Assembly: GCF_028561755.1 (NCBI RefSeq)
Contig: NZ_JAQQTD010000005.1
Location: forward strand, 186,001 to 250,000
Origin: Altibacter sp. HG106
GTDB lineage: Bacteria > Bacteroidota > Bacteroidia > Flavobacteriales > Flavobacteriaceae
DNA: 64,000 bases
Direction of reading: 5' to 3'
Under the pieces are notes generated by a model. It worked only from the letters and a program-made list of their open reading frames with translations, ran no database searches and was not told the DNA's origin. Below are positions 26,313 through 34,940 of the stretch, one piece after another. Position numbers and translations under genes: made by a program. Each line of letters begins with the position of its first letter. Within the stretch, counting starts at the first letter, position 1.

Positions 26313-27629
26313 TTATTGAATGATGAATTCGGTGCGTCTGTTCTTCGCCTTGTTTATGGCAGAATCGTTGGAAGCCACAGGAACCGTTTCTCCCTTCCCT
26401 TGCGTACCAAGGCGAGCTTCAGGAACTCCGAAATCTGAAACCAGCGCTTTCTTAACCGATTCGGCTCGGCGTTCTGATAACTCTTGGTTGTATGTTTCAG
26501 AACCGTCACTATCGGTATGGCCGACTATAAGTACCTTTTTATTGGACTCAGAATTAATGGCCTCCGCAATTTGTTTTAATATACCATACGCTTCCGGCTT
26601 CAATTGTGCGCTATTGTAATCGAAAGTAATCGCTGTAGTACTGTAGCTGCCCGTTTTAAATAATTTTTCACGAGGTTCGGGCAAGCCTTCCGCTACGCGA
26701 AGATTAGTAATCAAAATAGACTGGTCATCTCCTAATCCATAGGTATCAAAAAGAATGCTTCCAAAGTTTTCGCTATCGTTTACAGCGCGAGGAGCATCAA
26801 AGAATTTTTCACCATTGACGTACATTCGATATCGTTTTCCTTTGACGGAAATGGCCACATGCATTCCTTCCTTAAATGCTGCCCTAATATCTTTATTTGT
26901 CTTGCCCGCAGCCAGTTCTCCGGCGCCTTCATAATCAATTGATTTTAGATATTGTTCTTTGACCCAGCTTTGGTAGGGGGAAAAATAGCTTGAAACATAA
27001 CGTCTTCCTATTTGCAACGGTTTTTTGCCATCCCCAAAGTATACCCAGAAACCCGCCGTTTGCGAAGTATTATCATTATTAATATTGAACGTTCGTACAT
27101 CGAACTCAACCGTAAAATCTTTGGGAAGATCTTTAGGGAGATCCGGCTCGTACCAAGTGTCGTTATAAAGTTTTAACCACTTTACCTCTGGATTATCACT
27201 TAGGGTCACCAGTTCACCGGAGCCTTTTGTATTCCAGAGCTGTGGAAAATCACCAACGGGATCATTGACAAAATCATCAAACAGAATCAAGGTTTCGCCC
27301 GGTATCCAGTCGCTTTTTTTATACATTTCTACGGTGGTGGTTTCGGTAACGCTTGATCCGTCGTTTGTCGTAGAAGAATTTCCCGAATTATTTCCGGAAG
27401 AAGTCCCGCCCCCAGTAGAACCACTAGGTCGAGTACCCCCATCATTTCCAAGGATGGTATCCATGGCTTTACCCGTTTCTTCCTCGGTTTTCTTTTCAAG
27501 TTTTTTCTCGACGACATCTTCAGCCTTTTTCGTAATTTTCTTCCAAAGTTGTGCTTCAGCGCTCATTGTTGTTAGAAAAAAAATGCTAACAAAAATCAGA
27601 AGTCTTTGGCATGTATTCGTTGATTTCAT
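26313..27629 (-). CDS. OmpA-family envelope protein
   Basis: 438 residues. A signal peptide ends at EAQ. A charged amphipathic segment follows (LWKKITKKAEDVVEKKLEKKTEEE, about 28-50), then a Gly/Ser/Asn-rich low-complexity linker (about 60-95). A central concanavalin/LamG-like beta domain (about 105-315) reads GETLILFDDFVNDPVGDFPQ onward. The C-terminal OmpA peptidoglycan-binding domain (about 325-438) has TFDYNSAQLKPEA, VLIVGHTDSDGSETYNQELS and NRRTEFIIQ. Likely anchors the outer membrane to peptidoglycan. First gene of an operon with the beta-helix protein. An ACCC-N4-GGGT box abuts its -33 element. Confidence 0.88.
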   Translation of the reverse strand: MKSTNTCQRLLIFVSIFFLTTMSAEAQLWKKITKKAEDVVEKKLEKKTEEETGKAMDTILGNDGGTRPSGSTGGGTSSGNNSGNSSTTNDGSSVTETTTVEMYKKSDWIPGETLILFDDFVNDPVGDFPQLWNTKGSGELVTLSDNPEVKWLKLYNDTWYEPDLPKDLPKDFTVEFDVRTFNINNDNTSQTAGFWVYFGDGKKPLQIGRRYVSSYFSPYQSWVKEQYLKSIDYEGAGELAAGKTNKDIRAAFKEGMHVAISVKGKRYRMYVNGEKFFDAPRAVNDSENFGSILFDTYGLGDDQSILITNLRVAEGLPEPREKLFKTGSYSTTAITFDYNSAQLKPEAYGILKQIAEAINSESNKKVLIVGHTDSDGSETYNQELSERRAESVKKALVSDFGVPEARLGTQGKGETVPVASNDSAINKAKNRRTEFIIQ

Positions 27630-27663
27630 AATGTAAGTTTTAAGCGAGAGTTAATTGTGGGTA

Positions 27664-27711
27664 CAAAGCTATACCGATCATAAACCCCTGTCAATCACCC
27701 AACTGGGTAAT
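27664..27711 (-). promoter_or_regulatory. ompA-like promoter with ACCC-N4-GGGT operator
   Basis: Minus strand: -33 TTG (27694-27692), 20-bp spacer, -7 TAGCTTTG (27671-27664). The box reads ATTACCC-AGTT-GGGTGAT on the minus strand (27711-27694). Its centre is 38.5 bp from the last base of the -7 box, identical to the vWA promoter. The box overlaps the first bases of the -33 TTG. Confidence 0.7.
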
Positions 27712-27773
27712 TTTATCATTTCCTTAACAGGGAGTTAGTGCCACAAGGTGCCCGTTAACTAAGATCGAATCCG

Positions 27774-27781
27774 TATTTTTG
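27774..27781 (+). promoter_or_regulatory. -7 box of tpx
   Basis: TATTTTTG, 21 bp upstream of the tpx ATG at 27803. The ACCC-N4-GGGT box lies 78 bp away and points at ompA, so tpx is probably not controlled by it. Confidence 0.5.
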
Positions 27782-27802
27782 AAAGACTTAAAACGAACGA
27801 CT

Positions 27803-28303
27803 ATGGCAACTATCACATTAGGAGGAGAACAAATAAATACAACGGGAACACTTCCAAAAGAGGGAGAAAAAGCACCGGACTTTTCTCTGAAGGCACAAGA
27901 TTTAGCAACGAAAACGCTTAGCGACTTCAAAGGGTCTCGCGTGATCTTAAACATTTTTCCAAGTATAGACACCAATGTGTGTGCCACTTCCGTTAGGAAA
28001 TTCAATGAAAAAGCTTCCGAGTTAAAAAATACCAAGGTGTTATGTATCTCTAGAGATACTCCCTTTGCACAAAAGCGTTTCGCGGATGATGAAGGTACCG
28101 ACAAAGTGATCAATCTTTCAGATGTTATCGACGGGAGTTTCGGAGAAACCTATGGTGTGACTATGACCAGCGGAGCGATGAAAGGTTTTCATTCTCGCGC
28201 AGTGGTCGTTTTGGACGAGGACGGAAAAGTGATCCATTCGCAACAGGTTCCTGAGATAGCAGATGAACCCGACTATCTTGAAGCATTAAAAGTACTGTTG
28301 TAA
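27803..28303 (+). CDS. tpx: Thiol peroxidase (atypical 2-Cys peroxiredoxin)
   Basis: Reduces lipid and other hydroperoxides with electrons from thioredoxin. 166 residues. Peroxidatic Cys in SIDTNVCATSVRKFNE (about 60), resolving Cys in KVLCISRDTPFAQKRF (about 94), and the Tpx-specific start ITLGGEQINTTGTLPKEGEKAPDF. ATG at 27803 is chosen over an in-frame TTG at 27779, which overlaps the -7 box. The stop codon shares its last base with the next start (TAATG), so dgkA is translationally coupled. Confidence 0.94.
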   Translation: MATITLGGEQINTTGTLPKEGEKAPDFSLKAQDLATKTLSDFKGSRVILNIFPSIDTNVCATSVRKFNEKASELKNTKVLCISRDTPFAQKRFADDEGTDKVINLSDVIDGSFGETYGVTMTSGAMKGFHSRAVVVLDEDGKVIHSQQVPEIADEPDYLEALKVLL

Positions 28304-28662
28304 TGTGGGATTCGTTTCTCGGCAAACGACTAAAAGGGTTCCGATATGCGATTCTGGGAGCGTTAAAGCTACTTCGGAATGAACAGAGCATTCAGGTACA
28401 GGCGGTCATCGCCATCTTGGTCACCTTCGCCGGATTCTACTTCAATATCTCGGCAACCGAATGGATGCTGCAAGTGTTAGCAATTGGCCTGGTCATGGGC
28501 GTAGAAGGCGTGAATACCGCTGCCGAAGAGATTGCTGATTTTATTCATCCCGACTTCCATAACAAAATTGGCTACATAAAAGACATTGCCGCCGGTGCCG
28601 TATTCTTTGCTGCGGTCGCTGCCGTTGTTATCGCCTGCATCATCTATATTCCAAAGTTCTAA
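28303..28662 (+). CDS. dgkA: Diacylglycerol kinase / undecaprenol kinase (DgkA family)
   Basis: Small integral-membrane lipid kinase of 119 residues with three membrane spans. The active-site signature GVEGVNTAAEEIADFI (family form ExxNTxxE) is followed by KIGYIKDIAAGAVFFAAVAAV, whose KDxAAGAV segment is conserved. Gram-negative members recycle diacylglycerol and Gram-positive-type members phosphorylate undecaprenol; which applies here cannot be told. Coupled to tpx by a 1-bp overlap. Confidence 0.9.
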   Translation: MWDSFLGKRLKGFRYAILGALKLLRNEQSIQVQAVIAILVTFAGFYFNISATEWMLQVLAIGLVMGVEGVNTAAEEIADFIHPDFHNKIGYIKDIAAGAVFFAAVAAVVIACIIYIPKF

Positions 28663-28678
28663 TCGCTTTCATTAGGAA

Positions 28679-28726
28679 ATCACCCAGTCGGGTAATTGAC
28701 AATACAACTCACTGATAGTAAGTTTG
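28679..28726 (+). promoter_or_regulatory. vWA-operon promoter with ACCC-N4-GGGT operator
   Basis: Box ATCACCC-AGTC-GGGTAAT at 28679-28696; -33 TTG at 28696-28698; 20-bp spacer; -7 TAAGTTTG at 28719-28726. The box centre is 38.5 bp from the last base of the -7 box. Architecture is the same as at ompA. Confidence 0.7.
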
Positions 28727-28768
28727 TTCCATTAATTAACTACCTTAGAACGACCAAACTTGTCAATT

Positions 28769-30163
28769 ATGAAAAAAGTGATATTACTTCTATTGCTTTC
28801 GACTACCGTATCCACTCTTTCGGCCCAATCTGGCGAAGCAACAGCCCCCATTATGTTTATTTATGACGGCAGTGGTTCCATGTGGGGACAAATGAACGGA
28901 AAGACGAAAATGGAGATCGCTTCTGAAGTGTTGTCCGCTTCAGTTAGTACATTAGCGGAAACACAGCGAATTGGCCTGGTCGCATATGGGCATCGCCAGA
29001 AAAGTGATTGTAAGGATGTGGAAACTCTGGTACCCTTGAACAACATTTCAAAAAGTACCATCACTTCAGCGATAAAAGGTATCAAACCGCTTGGAAAAAC
29101 ACCTCTCGCCTATTCCGCATCGCTAGTTATCGACCAACTGCGGAAATCCAAAGAAAAAGCAACGATCATTCTCATTACCGATGGCATCGAATCTTGCGAC
29201 GGAAATATTTGTGAGCTGGTGCGTGCCGCAAAGAAAGAAGGAATTGATTTTAAATTGCATATTGTGGGCTTCGGACTAAAACAAAGCGAAACCGGCCCCT
29301 TAAAATGTGCCGCCGAGGCAGGGGAAGGTAATTACTATGATGCCGCTGATGCCACCGGGTTAAGCGAAGTGATGAACGAAGCCATGGCAGAGACTATTGA
29401 TAAGCGCGAAGGGAATTTTGGGGTCTTTGCCAAAAAGAACGGAAAAGCGATCGATGCCTATGTAAAAGCCTATAAAGCGGGTACCGATCAAGAAATGGGT
29501 TCCTTGCGTACCTATGGTGAAACCCGCTATATGTATCTTCCGGAAGGTACATACGATCTGGTAGCCTATCCGCTAGGCAGCAGCGTAGAAGCAATAACGA
29601 TTACAGGTGAAAAAAGTCTAGAAGATCAAAAAACCGAACGTACCATTAGCTTTGACGGCGGGAAAATGGCGGTGTTGATCACAAACAATGATGAAGGATG
29701 GGACGCTACCGTTTCTGTTGTAAACAAAAAGGGAGAGCGAATTAGTGGTGGACGCACCTACGGGCGCACGAAAGAACTGGAAGTAAATCCCGGAACCTAC
29801 GATCTTAAAATTCAAGCGTTGCAAATGGAAGGAATGCATACGGTAACTGAAATAAAAGACGTTGTTGTTACTGGCGCAAAGACGACTCCGGTGGCATACG
29901 ACTTTACTACCGGCACCCTATCCCTTAATGTCTTAGCGAATGGGGAAGATATTGATACGATGGTGACGGTAACCGACCTTGACGCGGACAAGCGTGTTGC
30001 TGGTGGACGCACCTATAATCGTGGTATTACCTTTCTTCTGAATCCGGGTACTTATGAATTCATTATAACACCGCTCGGCATTCATAAGAGCAAACCTAAA
30101 CGGACCTTCACCTACGTGCTAAAAAAAGGAGACAACCATTCCGAAAAAATAACTTATAACTAA
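28769..30163 (+). CDS. Secreted von Willebrand factor A domain protein
   Basis: 464 residues with signal peptide MKKVILLLLLSTTVSTLSAQ. The vWA domain (about 25-205) has the intact MIDAS motif DGSGS (33-37) with the later TPLAYS (Thr) and ITDGIES (Asp) elements, so divalent-metal-dependent ligand binding is expected. The C-terminal half is three beta-rich repeats of about 85 residues. Two of them share GGRTYGRTKELEVNPGTYDL / GGRTYNRGITFLLNPGTYEF and the first has the variant RTYGETRYMYLPEGTYDL. They look like periplasmic beta-sandwich modules. Start at 28769 rather than an in-frame TTG at 28760 because of the signal peptide. Stop overlaps the next start by 1 bp. Ligand unknown. Confidence 0.85.
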   Translation: MKKVILLLLLSTTVSTLSAQSGEATAPIMFIYDGSGSMWGQMNGKTKMEIASEVLSASVSTLAETQRIGLVAYGHRQKSDCKDVETLVPLNNISKSTITSAIKGIKPLGKTPLAYSASLVIDQLRKSKEKATIILITDGIESCDGNICELVRAAKKEGIDFKLHIVGFGLKQSETGPLKCAAEAGEGNYYDAADATGLSEVMNEAMAETIDKREGNFGVFAKKNGKAIDAYVKAYKAGTDQEMGSLRTYGETRYMYLPEGTYDLVAYPLGSSVEAITITGEKSLEDQKTERTISFDGGKMAVLITNNDEGWDATVSVVNKKGERISGGRTYGRTKELEVNPGTYDLKIQALQMEGMHTVTEIKDVVVTGAKTTPVAYDFTTGTLSLNVLANGEDIDTMVTVTDLDADKRVAGGRTYNRGITFLLNPGTYEFIITPLGIHKSKPKRTFTYVLKKGDNHSEKITYN

Positions 30164-30804
30164 TGATTGTGTTTCAGAAACAATACCTAAGCCTTCTAGC
30201 AGTATTCTTGATGGTGGTCGCAGGTTATTCGCAAAATAAAACATTGCCCATCGGCTTTTTCTCCCCCCATTTTTCAGAAGGGCATACGCTCTATTTGTAT
30301 AGTGAAGGGTCGTTGGCGGTGAAATTACCCGGACAAGAAAAACCAATCGACAGCATTACCCTGAAAAAATTGGGATACAATAGGGTAATTGATTATGCTC
30401 CAAAATGGTTTGAACCCGTTTATGATAAATTAGACTATGGCATTTTTTATATCGGAGTGAAGAAGCTAGGAACAGATTACGTGGAAATCATCGCAAATGA
30501 AGCTACAGCAAAGACCGTTTATATGGCTCGCCATAACGGAGATTTTATTTCTTGGGCTGAGTTTTTATTGACCATGCATTCCGTAGAGTTTGATAAAGAG
30601 AGCCAAAAGGTCTATGACGACCCCAAAATAAAATCAGCCGGAAGAATCTATGATCGAAATACATTCTTTAGACCTTTATTTGTAGCAGGCGATTGGATGG
30701 AAGTAGCCATTTTAGAAAACGATTTTAACCCTACCGGAAAAACAGGATGGATCCGTTGGCGAGACGGAAACCGATTGCTAATTCGATATAATCTACTCTC
30801 CTGA
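30163..30804 (+). CDS. Secreted unknown protein with WIRWRD domain
   Basis: Not a family I recognise. 213 residues with a signal peptide (ending VVAGYSQ). The mature region has IGFFSPHFSEGHTLYLY near the start and SWAEFLL ... GDWMEVAI ... GWIRWRDGNRLLI near the end. The same landmarks, in the same order and spacing, recur in the soluble C-terminal half of the next gene's product, so the two are paralogous. Start ATG overlaps the vWA stop (TAATG), so it is co-translated with the vWA protein. Confidence 0.6.
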   Translation: MIVFQKQYLSLLAVFLMVVAGYSQNKTLPIGFFSPHFSEGHTLYLYSEGSLAVKLPGQEKPIDSITLKKLGYNRVIDYAPKWFEPVYDKLDYGIFYIGVKKLGTDYVEIIANEATAKTVYMARHNGDFISWAEFLLTMHSVEFDKESQKVYDDPKIKSAGRIYDRNTFFRPLFVAGDWMEVAILENDFNPTGKTGWIRWRDGNRLLIRYNLLS

Positions 30805-30806
30805 AA

Positions 30807-31799
30807 ATGAAAAAGCTTTTGAAACCGGCAAGTATTGTCTTCTACCTCCTTTCGGCATTTGTATTTTTTATTGTCGGATTGTATCTAGCTGGAATATTGG
30901 GAGCCGGAAAAAATCAAGGTCTCGCCGGGGGAGCGATCGTATTGGGGTACGGTGTGCTAACAGGCGGATTGGCTTTTATAATTTCTTTTTTTATTGCCTA
31001 TCATGTTGTTCACAAATGGGTCGTTCGCCTCAACTGGATCTTGTTTGTTTTGCTGTTGATAGGCTATGGTGTAACGCACTACCGGTATGTACAACGCAAC
31101 CAAAAAGACGCACCTTCCGAAAAGGAGCACGCTCCCTTACCAACCACAGAGCCAATGGCTATGCTGGCGGCTTCACCGCCTACAACTACCCCGGCTTCAC
31201 TGCCCTACAGACAAAAAGCAACCCCTTTGAAGTCGGATGCATTAGGTCTTGGGTTCTTCAAGCATAATTTCTACGATCACCCTACTTGCTATTTTTACGG
31301 GAATATCAATTGGGAAAAAGGGTTGGCAGCGCATATCGCACAAGACAGTATCGCTCTAGTACAGGACCAGAGTGGCGGATTTTCCTTGCGCAGTGCGCCA
31401 CCCTATCTTTTGCCGGAGTATCACGAAACGATTCATGGAGAATTCTATTTTAAAGTTATTGCCGAAGGCTATGATTTCGTGAAGGTAGAAGTCAATCATA
31501 CCACCCAACAACTTGCTTACCTTAATAAAAATAACGGACGTTTATATTACTGGCCGGAATTTCTCTTGCAACGTTCCGCCGTGTCAATGCTTCCTGATCA
31601 CCAACAACCCCTGCGATTAAAGCCACTTGCCAATGCCGGAACCCAGTTGGATGCATATACAAGCTTACGGCCCATCGCAGTGCAAGAAGATTGGCTACAG
31701 GTTGCTGTACAGAATAGCAAGCAACAAACAATCCATTATAGTTGGATTCGCTGGCGGGATTCAGAAAAAATGCTCATCAGCTTCGATATGGACCGCTAA
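30807..31799 (+). CDS. Membrane-anchored paralogue with WIRWRD domain
   Basis: Unknown function. 330 residues: three N-terminal membrane spans (about 10-30, 38-65, 72-92), a Pro/Thr/Ala-rich linker (about 105-140), then a soluble domain (about 145-330) paralogous to the preceding protein. Shared landmarks are LGFFKHNFYDHPTCYFYG, YYWPEFLLQ, EDWLQVAV and YSWIRWRDSEKMLI. It begins 2 bp after the preceding stop. The pair looks like one secreted and one membrane-tethered copy of the same domain, made together with a vWA protein. Confidence 0.6.
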   Translation: MKKLLKPASIVFYLLSAFVFFIVGLYLAGILGAGKNQGLAGGAIVLGYGVLTGGLAFIISFFIAYHVVHKWVVRLNWILFVLLLIGYGVTHYRYVQRNQKDAPSEKEHAPLPTTEPMAMLAASPPTTTPASLPYRQKATPLKSDALGLGFFKHNFYDHPTCYFYGNINWEKGLAAHIAQDSIALVQDQSGGFSLRSAPPYLLPEYHETIHGEFYFKVIAEGYDFVKVEVNHTTQQLAYLNKNNGRLYYWPEFLLQRSAVSMLPDHQQPLRLKPLANAGTQLDAYTSLRPIAVQEDWLQVAVQNSKQQTIHYSWIRWRDSEKMLISFDMDR

Positions 31800-31902
31800 G
31801 GATCGCTGTTACCCCGCCAAAATCCAATTGTCTTTTCAAAATATTTATGTAGCTTGTACCGTTACATTATTGTATTTTTGCTGAAAAACCTACCCACTCC
31901 GC

Positions 31903-34287
31903 ATGGCGCGAAAAAAGAAGAAAACTTCCAAAAAATCCAACACTCCAAGGAAAAAGATTTCGCTGTCACTCTCTAAGCAACAAAAGATTGTTCTAGGAGG
32001 CTTTTTATTTTTTCTGGGGCTCGCCCTTCTCCTTTCTTTCTTCTCATACTTCTTTACCTGGCAAGCCGATCAAAGTGAAATAGGGTTTCTTACCGATCGA
32101 GAAGTGCAGGCCGAAAACTGGTTGAACAAGTTCGGTAACGCAGTAGGCCACTTTTTCGTGTATCAAGGATTTGGCGTCGCCGCATTCATATTGGCTGCCC
32201 TCATTACCTTGACCGGGGTCTACTTTTTCTTCGATTATCGGAAAAAGGCCTTGTTAAAGTTTTGGTTTTGGGGTCTCCTTGTAATGGTTTGGATAGCAAC
32301 GTTTTTTGGGTTTTTTTCGGAACAAAACACGCTTATCAGCGGTGTGGTTGGGTTTGAAACCAACGATTGGTTACAAGACTATCTTGGTCTCACAGGTGCT
32401 ATACTCGTGCTTGCATTCTTGGCAATCGTTTATTTGGTCGTTCGATTGAAACTCACGCCCGAAAAAGTGGGAGCCGCCTTTCAAAGAACCAAAAAAGAAA
32501 TTGCTGAAGATTTTACTTCGGAAAACACTCCAGTTTCGGAAGATTCTCCAGACCAAACCGATTACGAAAAAACCGTGGTCGCTTCAGTGAAGGAAGAAGA
32601 ACCTGTTACGCCACCCATTGAAGTGGTTTCCGAAGAGGAGGACGATCTTCCCGAACCCCATCTCAAAACGACGGATGCTTCCGAAGACGACATTACTATG
32701 GAAGTAGAAGAAGCCCCCGAAGAAGAGGCGGTAGAGGAGAATATGAGCAAAAAATTAGTCGAGGATTTCGGAGAATTTGATCCCACTCTCGAGCTCAGTA
32801 ATTTTAAATATCCTACGATAGAACTTCTCAAAGATTACACCGCCGGGAAGGGCATTACCATCAATCAGGAAGAATTAGAAGAGAATAAGAATCGCATTGT
32901 TCAGACCTTGAACAATTATAAAATCGGCATCCAGAATATTAAAGCTACCGTTGGGCCTACGGTGACCCTATATGAAATTATTCCCGAAGCCGGAATTCGC
33001 ATCTCCAAAATCAAGAACCTGGAAGACGATATCGCTCTTTCCTTGTCGGCCTTAGGGATTCGTATCATCGCGCCGATTCCGGGACGTGGTACTATTGGTA
33101 TTGAAGTGCCGAACAAAAAACCTAAGATCGTCTCCATGCGATCGGTAATCGCTTCACCAAAATTTCAGAATGCCGAAATGGAACTGCCGTTGGCCTTAGG
33201 AAAAACCATCAGCAATGAAACTTTTGTAGTAGATTTGGCCAAGATGCCACACTTGCTTATGGCTGGAGCCACCGGACAAGGAAAGTCGGTTGGACTCAAT
33301 GCCATCCTCACGTCGCTCTTGTACAAAAAACATCCGGCAGAAGTAAAGTTTGTCTTGGTCGACCCAAAAAAAGTGGAACTCACGCTCTTCAACAAAATTG
33401 AACGCCATTATTTGGCGAAATTACCAGATACCGAAGAAGCCATCATTACCGACACCAACAAAGTGATCAATACCTTGAACTCTCTTTGTATTGAAATGGA
33501 TGAACGGTACGATTTGTTGAAAGATGCGATGTGCCGAAACATCAAAGAATACAACACAAAATTCAAGAAACGTAAGCTGAACCCGAACGACGGCCATCGT
33601 TTTCTGCCTTATATAGTCTTGGTTATTGACGAATTTGCGGATCTTATCATGACGGCCGGCAAAGAGGTAGAAACACCTATTGCCCGATTGGCCCAGTTGG
33701 CCCGAGCCATTGGAATTCACCTTATTATTGCCACCCAACGTCCATCAGTGAACGTCATCACAGGGATCATCAAAGCTAACTTCCCAGCGAGAATTGCCTT
33801 TCGGGTGACCAGTAAGATCGATTCACGAACTATTTTAGACAGTTCGGGCGCCGATCAATTGATTGGTCGAGGTGACATGTTATACACACAGGGTAACGAC
33901 CTGACACGCCTGCAATGCGCCTTTGTTGATACGCCGGAAGTTTCAGATATTACCGACTACATCGGTTCTCAAAAAGCCTATCCGGACGCGCATTTGCTGC
34001 CTGAGTACGTAGGGGAAGAAGGTGGCACAACTCTTGATGATATTATTGAGGAACGGGATAAATTGTTCCGCGAAGCAGCTGAAGTATTGGTAATCGCACA
34101 ACAAGGATCGGCTTCCTTACTTCAGCGGAAACTCAAATTGGGCTACAACCGTGCCGGTCGCATCATAGACCAACTCGAAGCGGCAGGCATCGTAGGACCT
34201 TTTGAGGGTAGCAAAGCGCGACAGGTATTAGTCCCAACCATAGAAGCACTAAATCAACTACTACAAAATGAAAGCAATGACAATTAA
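31903..34287 (+). CDS. ftsK: DNA translocase FtsK/SpoIIIE
   Basis: Pumps chromosome termini across the closing division septum. 794 residues: Lys-rich N-terminus, four to five membrane spans (about 25-185), acidic Glu/Pro linker (about 195-290), alpha/beta motor with Walker A GATGQGKSVGLNA (near 455) and Walker B YIVLVIDEFADLIM, and a C-terminal gamma winged helix (SASLLQRKLKLGYNRAGRII) that reads KOPS-type sequences. A TATTTTTG -7 box at 31873-31880, 23 bp before the ATG, with TTG at 31854-31856, forms its promoter. Its end overlaps lolA by 20 bp. Confidence 0.95.
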   Translation: MARKKKKTSKKSNTPRKKISLSLSKQQKIVLGGFLFFLGLALLLSFFSYFFTWQADQSEIGFLTDREVQAENWLNKFGNAVGHFFVYQGFGVAAFILAALITLTGVYFFFDYRKKALLKFWFWGLLVMVWIATFFGFFSEQNTLISGVVGFETNDWLQDYLGLTGAILVLAFLAIVYLVVRLKLTPEKVGAAFQRTKKEIAEDFTSENTPVSEDSPDQTDYEKTVVASVKEEEPVTPPIEVVSEEEDDLPEPHLKTTDASEDDITMEVEEAPEEEAVEENMSKKLVEDFGEFDPTLELSNFKYPTIELLKDYTAGKGITINQEELEENKNRIVQTLNNYKIGIQNIKATVGPTVTLYEIIPEAGIRISKIKNLEDDIALSLSALGIRIIAPIPGRGTIGIEVPNKKPKIVSMRSVIASPKFQNAEMELPLALGKTISNETFVVDLAKMPHLLMAGATGQGKSVGLNAILTSLLYKKHPAEVKFVLVDPKKVELTLFNKIERHYLAKLPDTEEAIITDTNKVINTLNSLCIEMDERYDLLKDAMCRNIKEYNTKFKKRKLNPNDGHRFLPYIVLVIDEFADLIMTAGKEVETPIARLAQLARAIGIHLIIATQRPSVNVITGIIKANFPARIAFRVTSKIDSRTILDSSGADQLIGRGDMLYTQGNDLTRLQCAFVDTPEVSDITDYIGSQKAYPDAHLLPEYVGEEGGTTLDDIIEERDKLFREAAEVLVIAQQGSASLLQRKLKLGYNRAGRIIDQLEAAGIVGPFEGSKARQVLVPTIEALNQLLQNESNDN

Positions 34288-34930
34288 TCGGAATCGTATT
34301 TTCCTGAGCCTCTTGATGGTACTCGGAGTATGTTTCGCTCAGGCGCAAGACGCGAAAACCATGCTCAACGAAGTGAGCAATAAGGTACGGTCGTACAATA
34401 ATATTACGATCGACTTCAAGTATAACCTGCACAACGCTAAAGAAGGGGTGAACCAGGATGCCCGAGGCGATGTGATTCTCAGCGGAAACAAATACCTTCT
34501 CAACATGATGGGAAGCACGACCCTCTTCGATGGAAAGAAGATGTATACCATTGTTCCCGAAGACGAAGAGGTAACTATTTCGGCGTACAATCCAAATGAC
34601 GATAGAACCATTACGCCTTCAAAAATGTTGACCTTCTACGAAAAGGGATACACTTACAAAAAAGACATCGTTGAGAATGTGAAGGGCCGAAAGATTCAAT
34701 TTATCCGCTTGACGCCCATTGACAGCAATGCTGAGATCAAGGATATTCTCTTGGGTATTGATGCGCAGACGAAGCACATTTATAAGTTGATCCAAACGGA
34801 TGCCAATGGCACGAAATACACACTCACCGTAAATTCGTTTAAAACCAATCAGCCGTTATCGAATACCTTGTTTACCTTTGACACAGCTAAATATAAGAAC
34901 GAAGGTTATTATATTAACGAGTTGGATTAA
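34268..34930 (+). CDS. lolA: Outer-membrane lipoprotein carrier protein LolA
   Basis: Periplasmic chaperone that ferries lipoproteins to the outer membrane. 220 residues with a signal peptide cleaved near FAQAQ. The body shows the LolA pattern TIDFKYNLHNAKEGVNQDARGDVILSGNKYLL ... TTLFDGKKMYTI ... EDEEVTISAYNP. It overlaps the 3' end of ftsK by 20 bp and is 10 bp from the lptF/G-like gene, an operon that joins division and envelope transport. A second ATG at 34277 is also a possible start. Confidence 0.9.
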   Translation: MKAMTINRNRIFLSLLMVLGVCFAQAQDAKTMLNEVSNKVRSYNNITIDFKYNLHNAKEGVNQDARGDVILSGNKYLLNMMGSTTLFDGKKMYTIVPEDEEVTISAYNPNDDRTITPSKMLTFYEKGYTYKKDIVENVKGRKIQFIRLTPIDSNAEIKDILLGIDAQTKHIYKLIQTDANGTKYTLTVNSFKTNQPLSNTLFTFDTAKYKNEGYYINELD

Positions 34931-34940
34931 GTTCGCCTAG

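Noticed and set aside
27694-27803. Control of tpx by the ACCC-N4-GGGT box
   Set aside because: The box is 78 bp from the tpx -7 box but exactly 38.5 bp from the ompA -7 box, and tpx has its own promoter.
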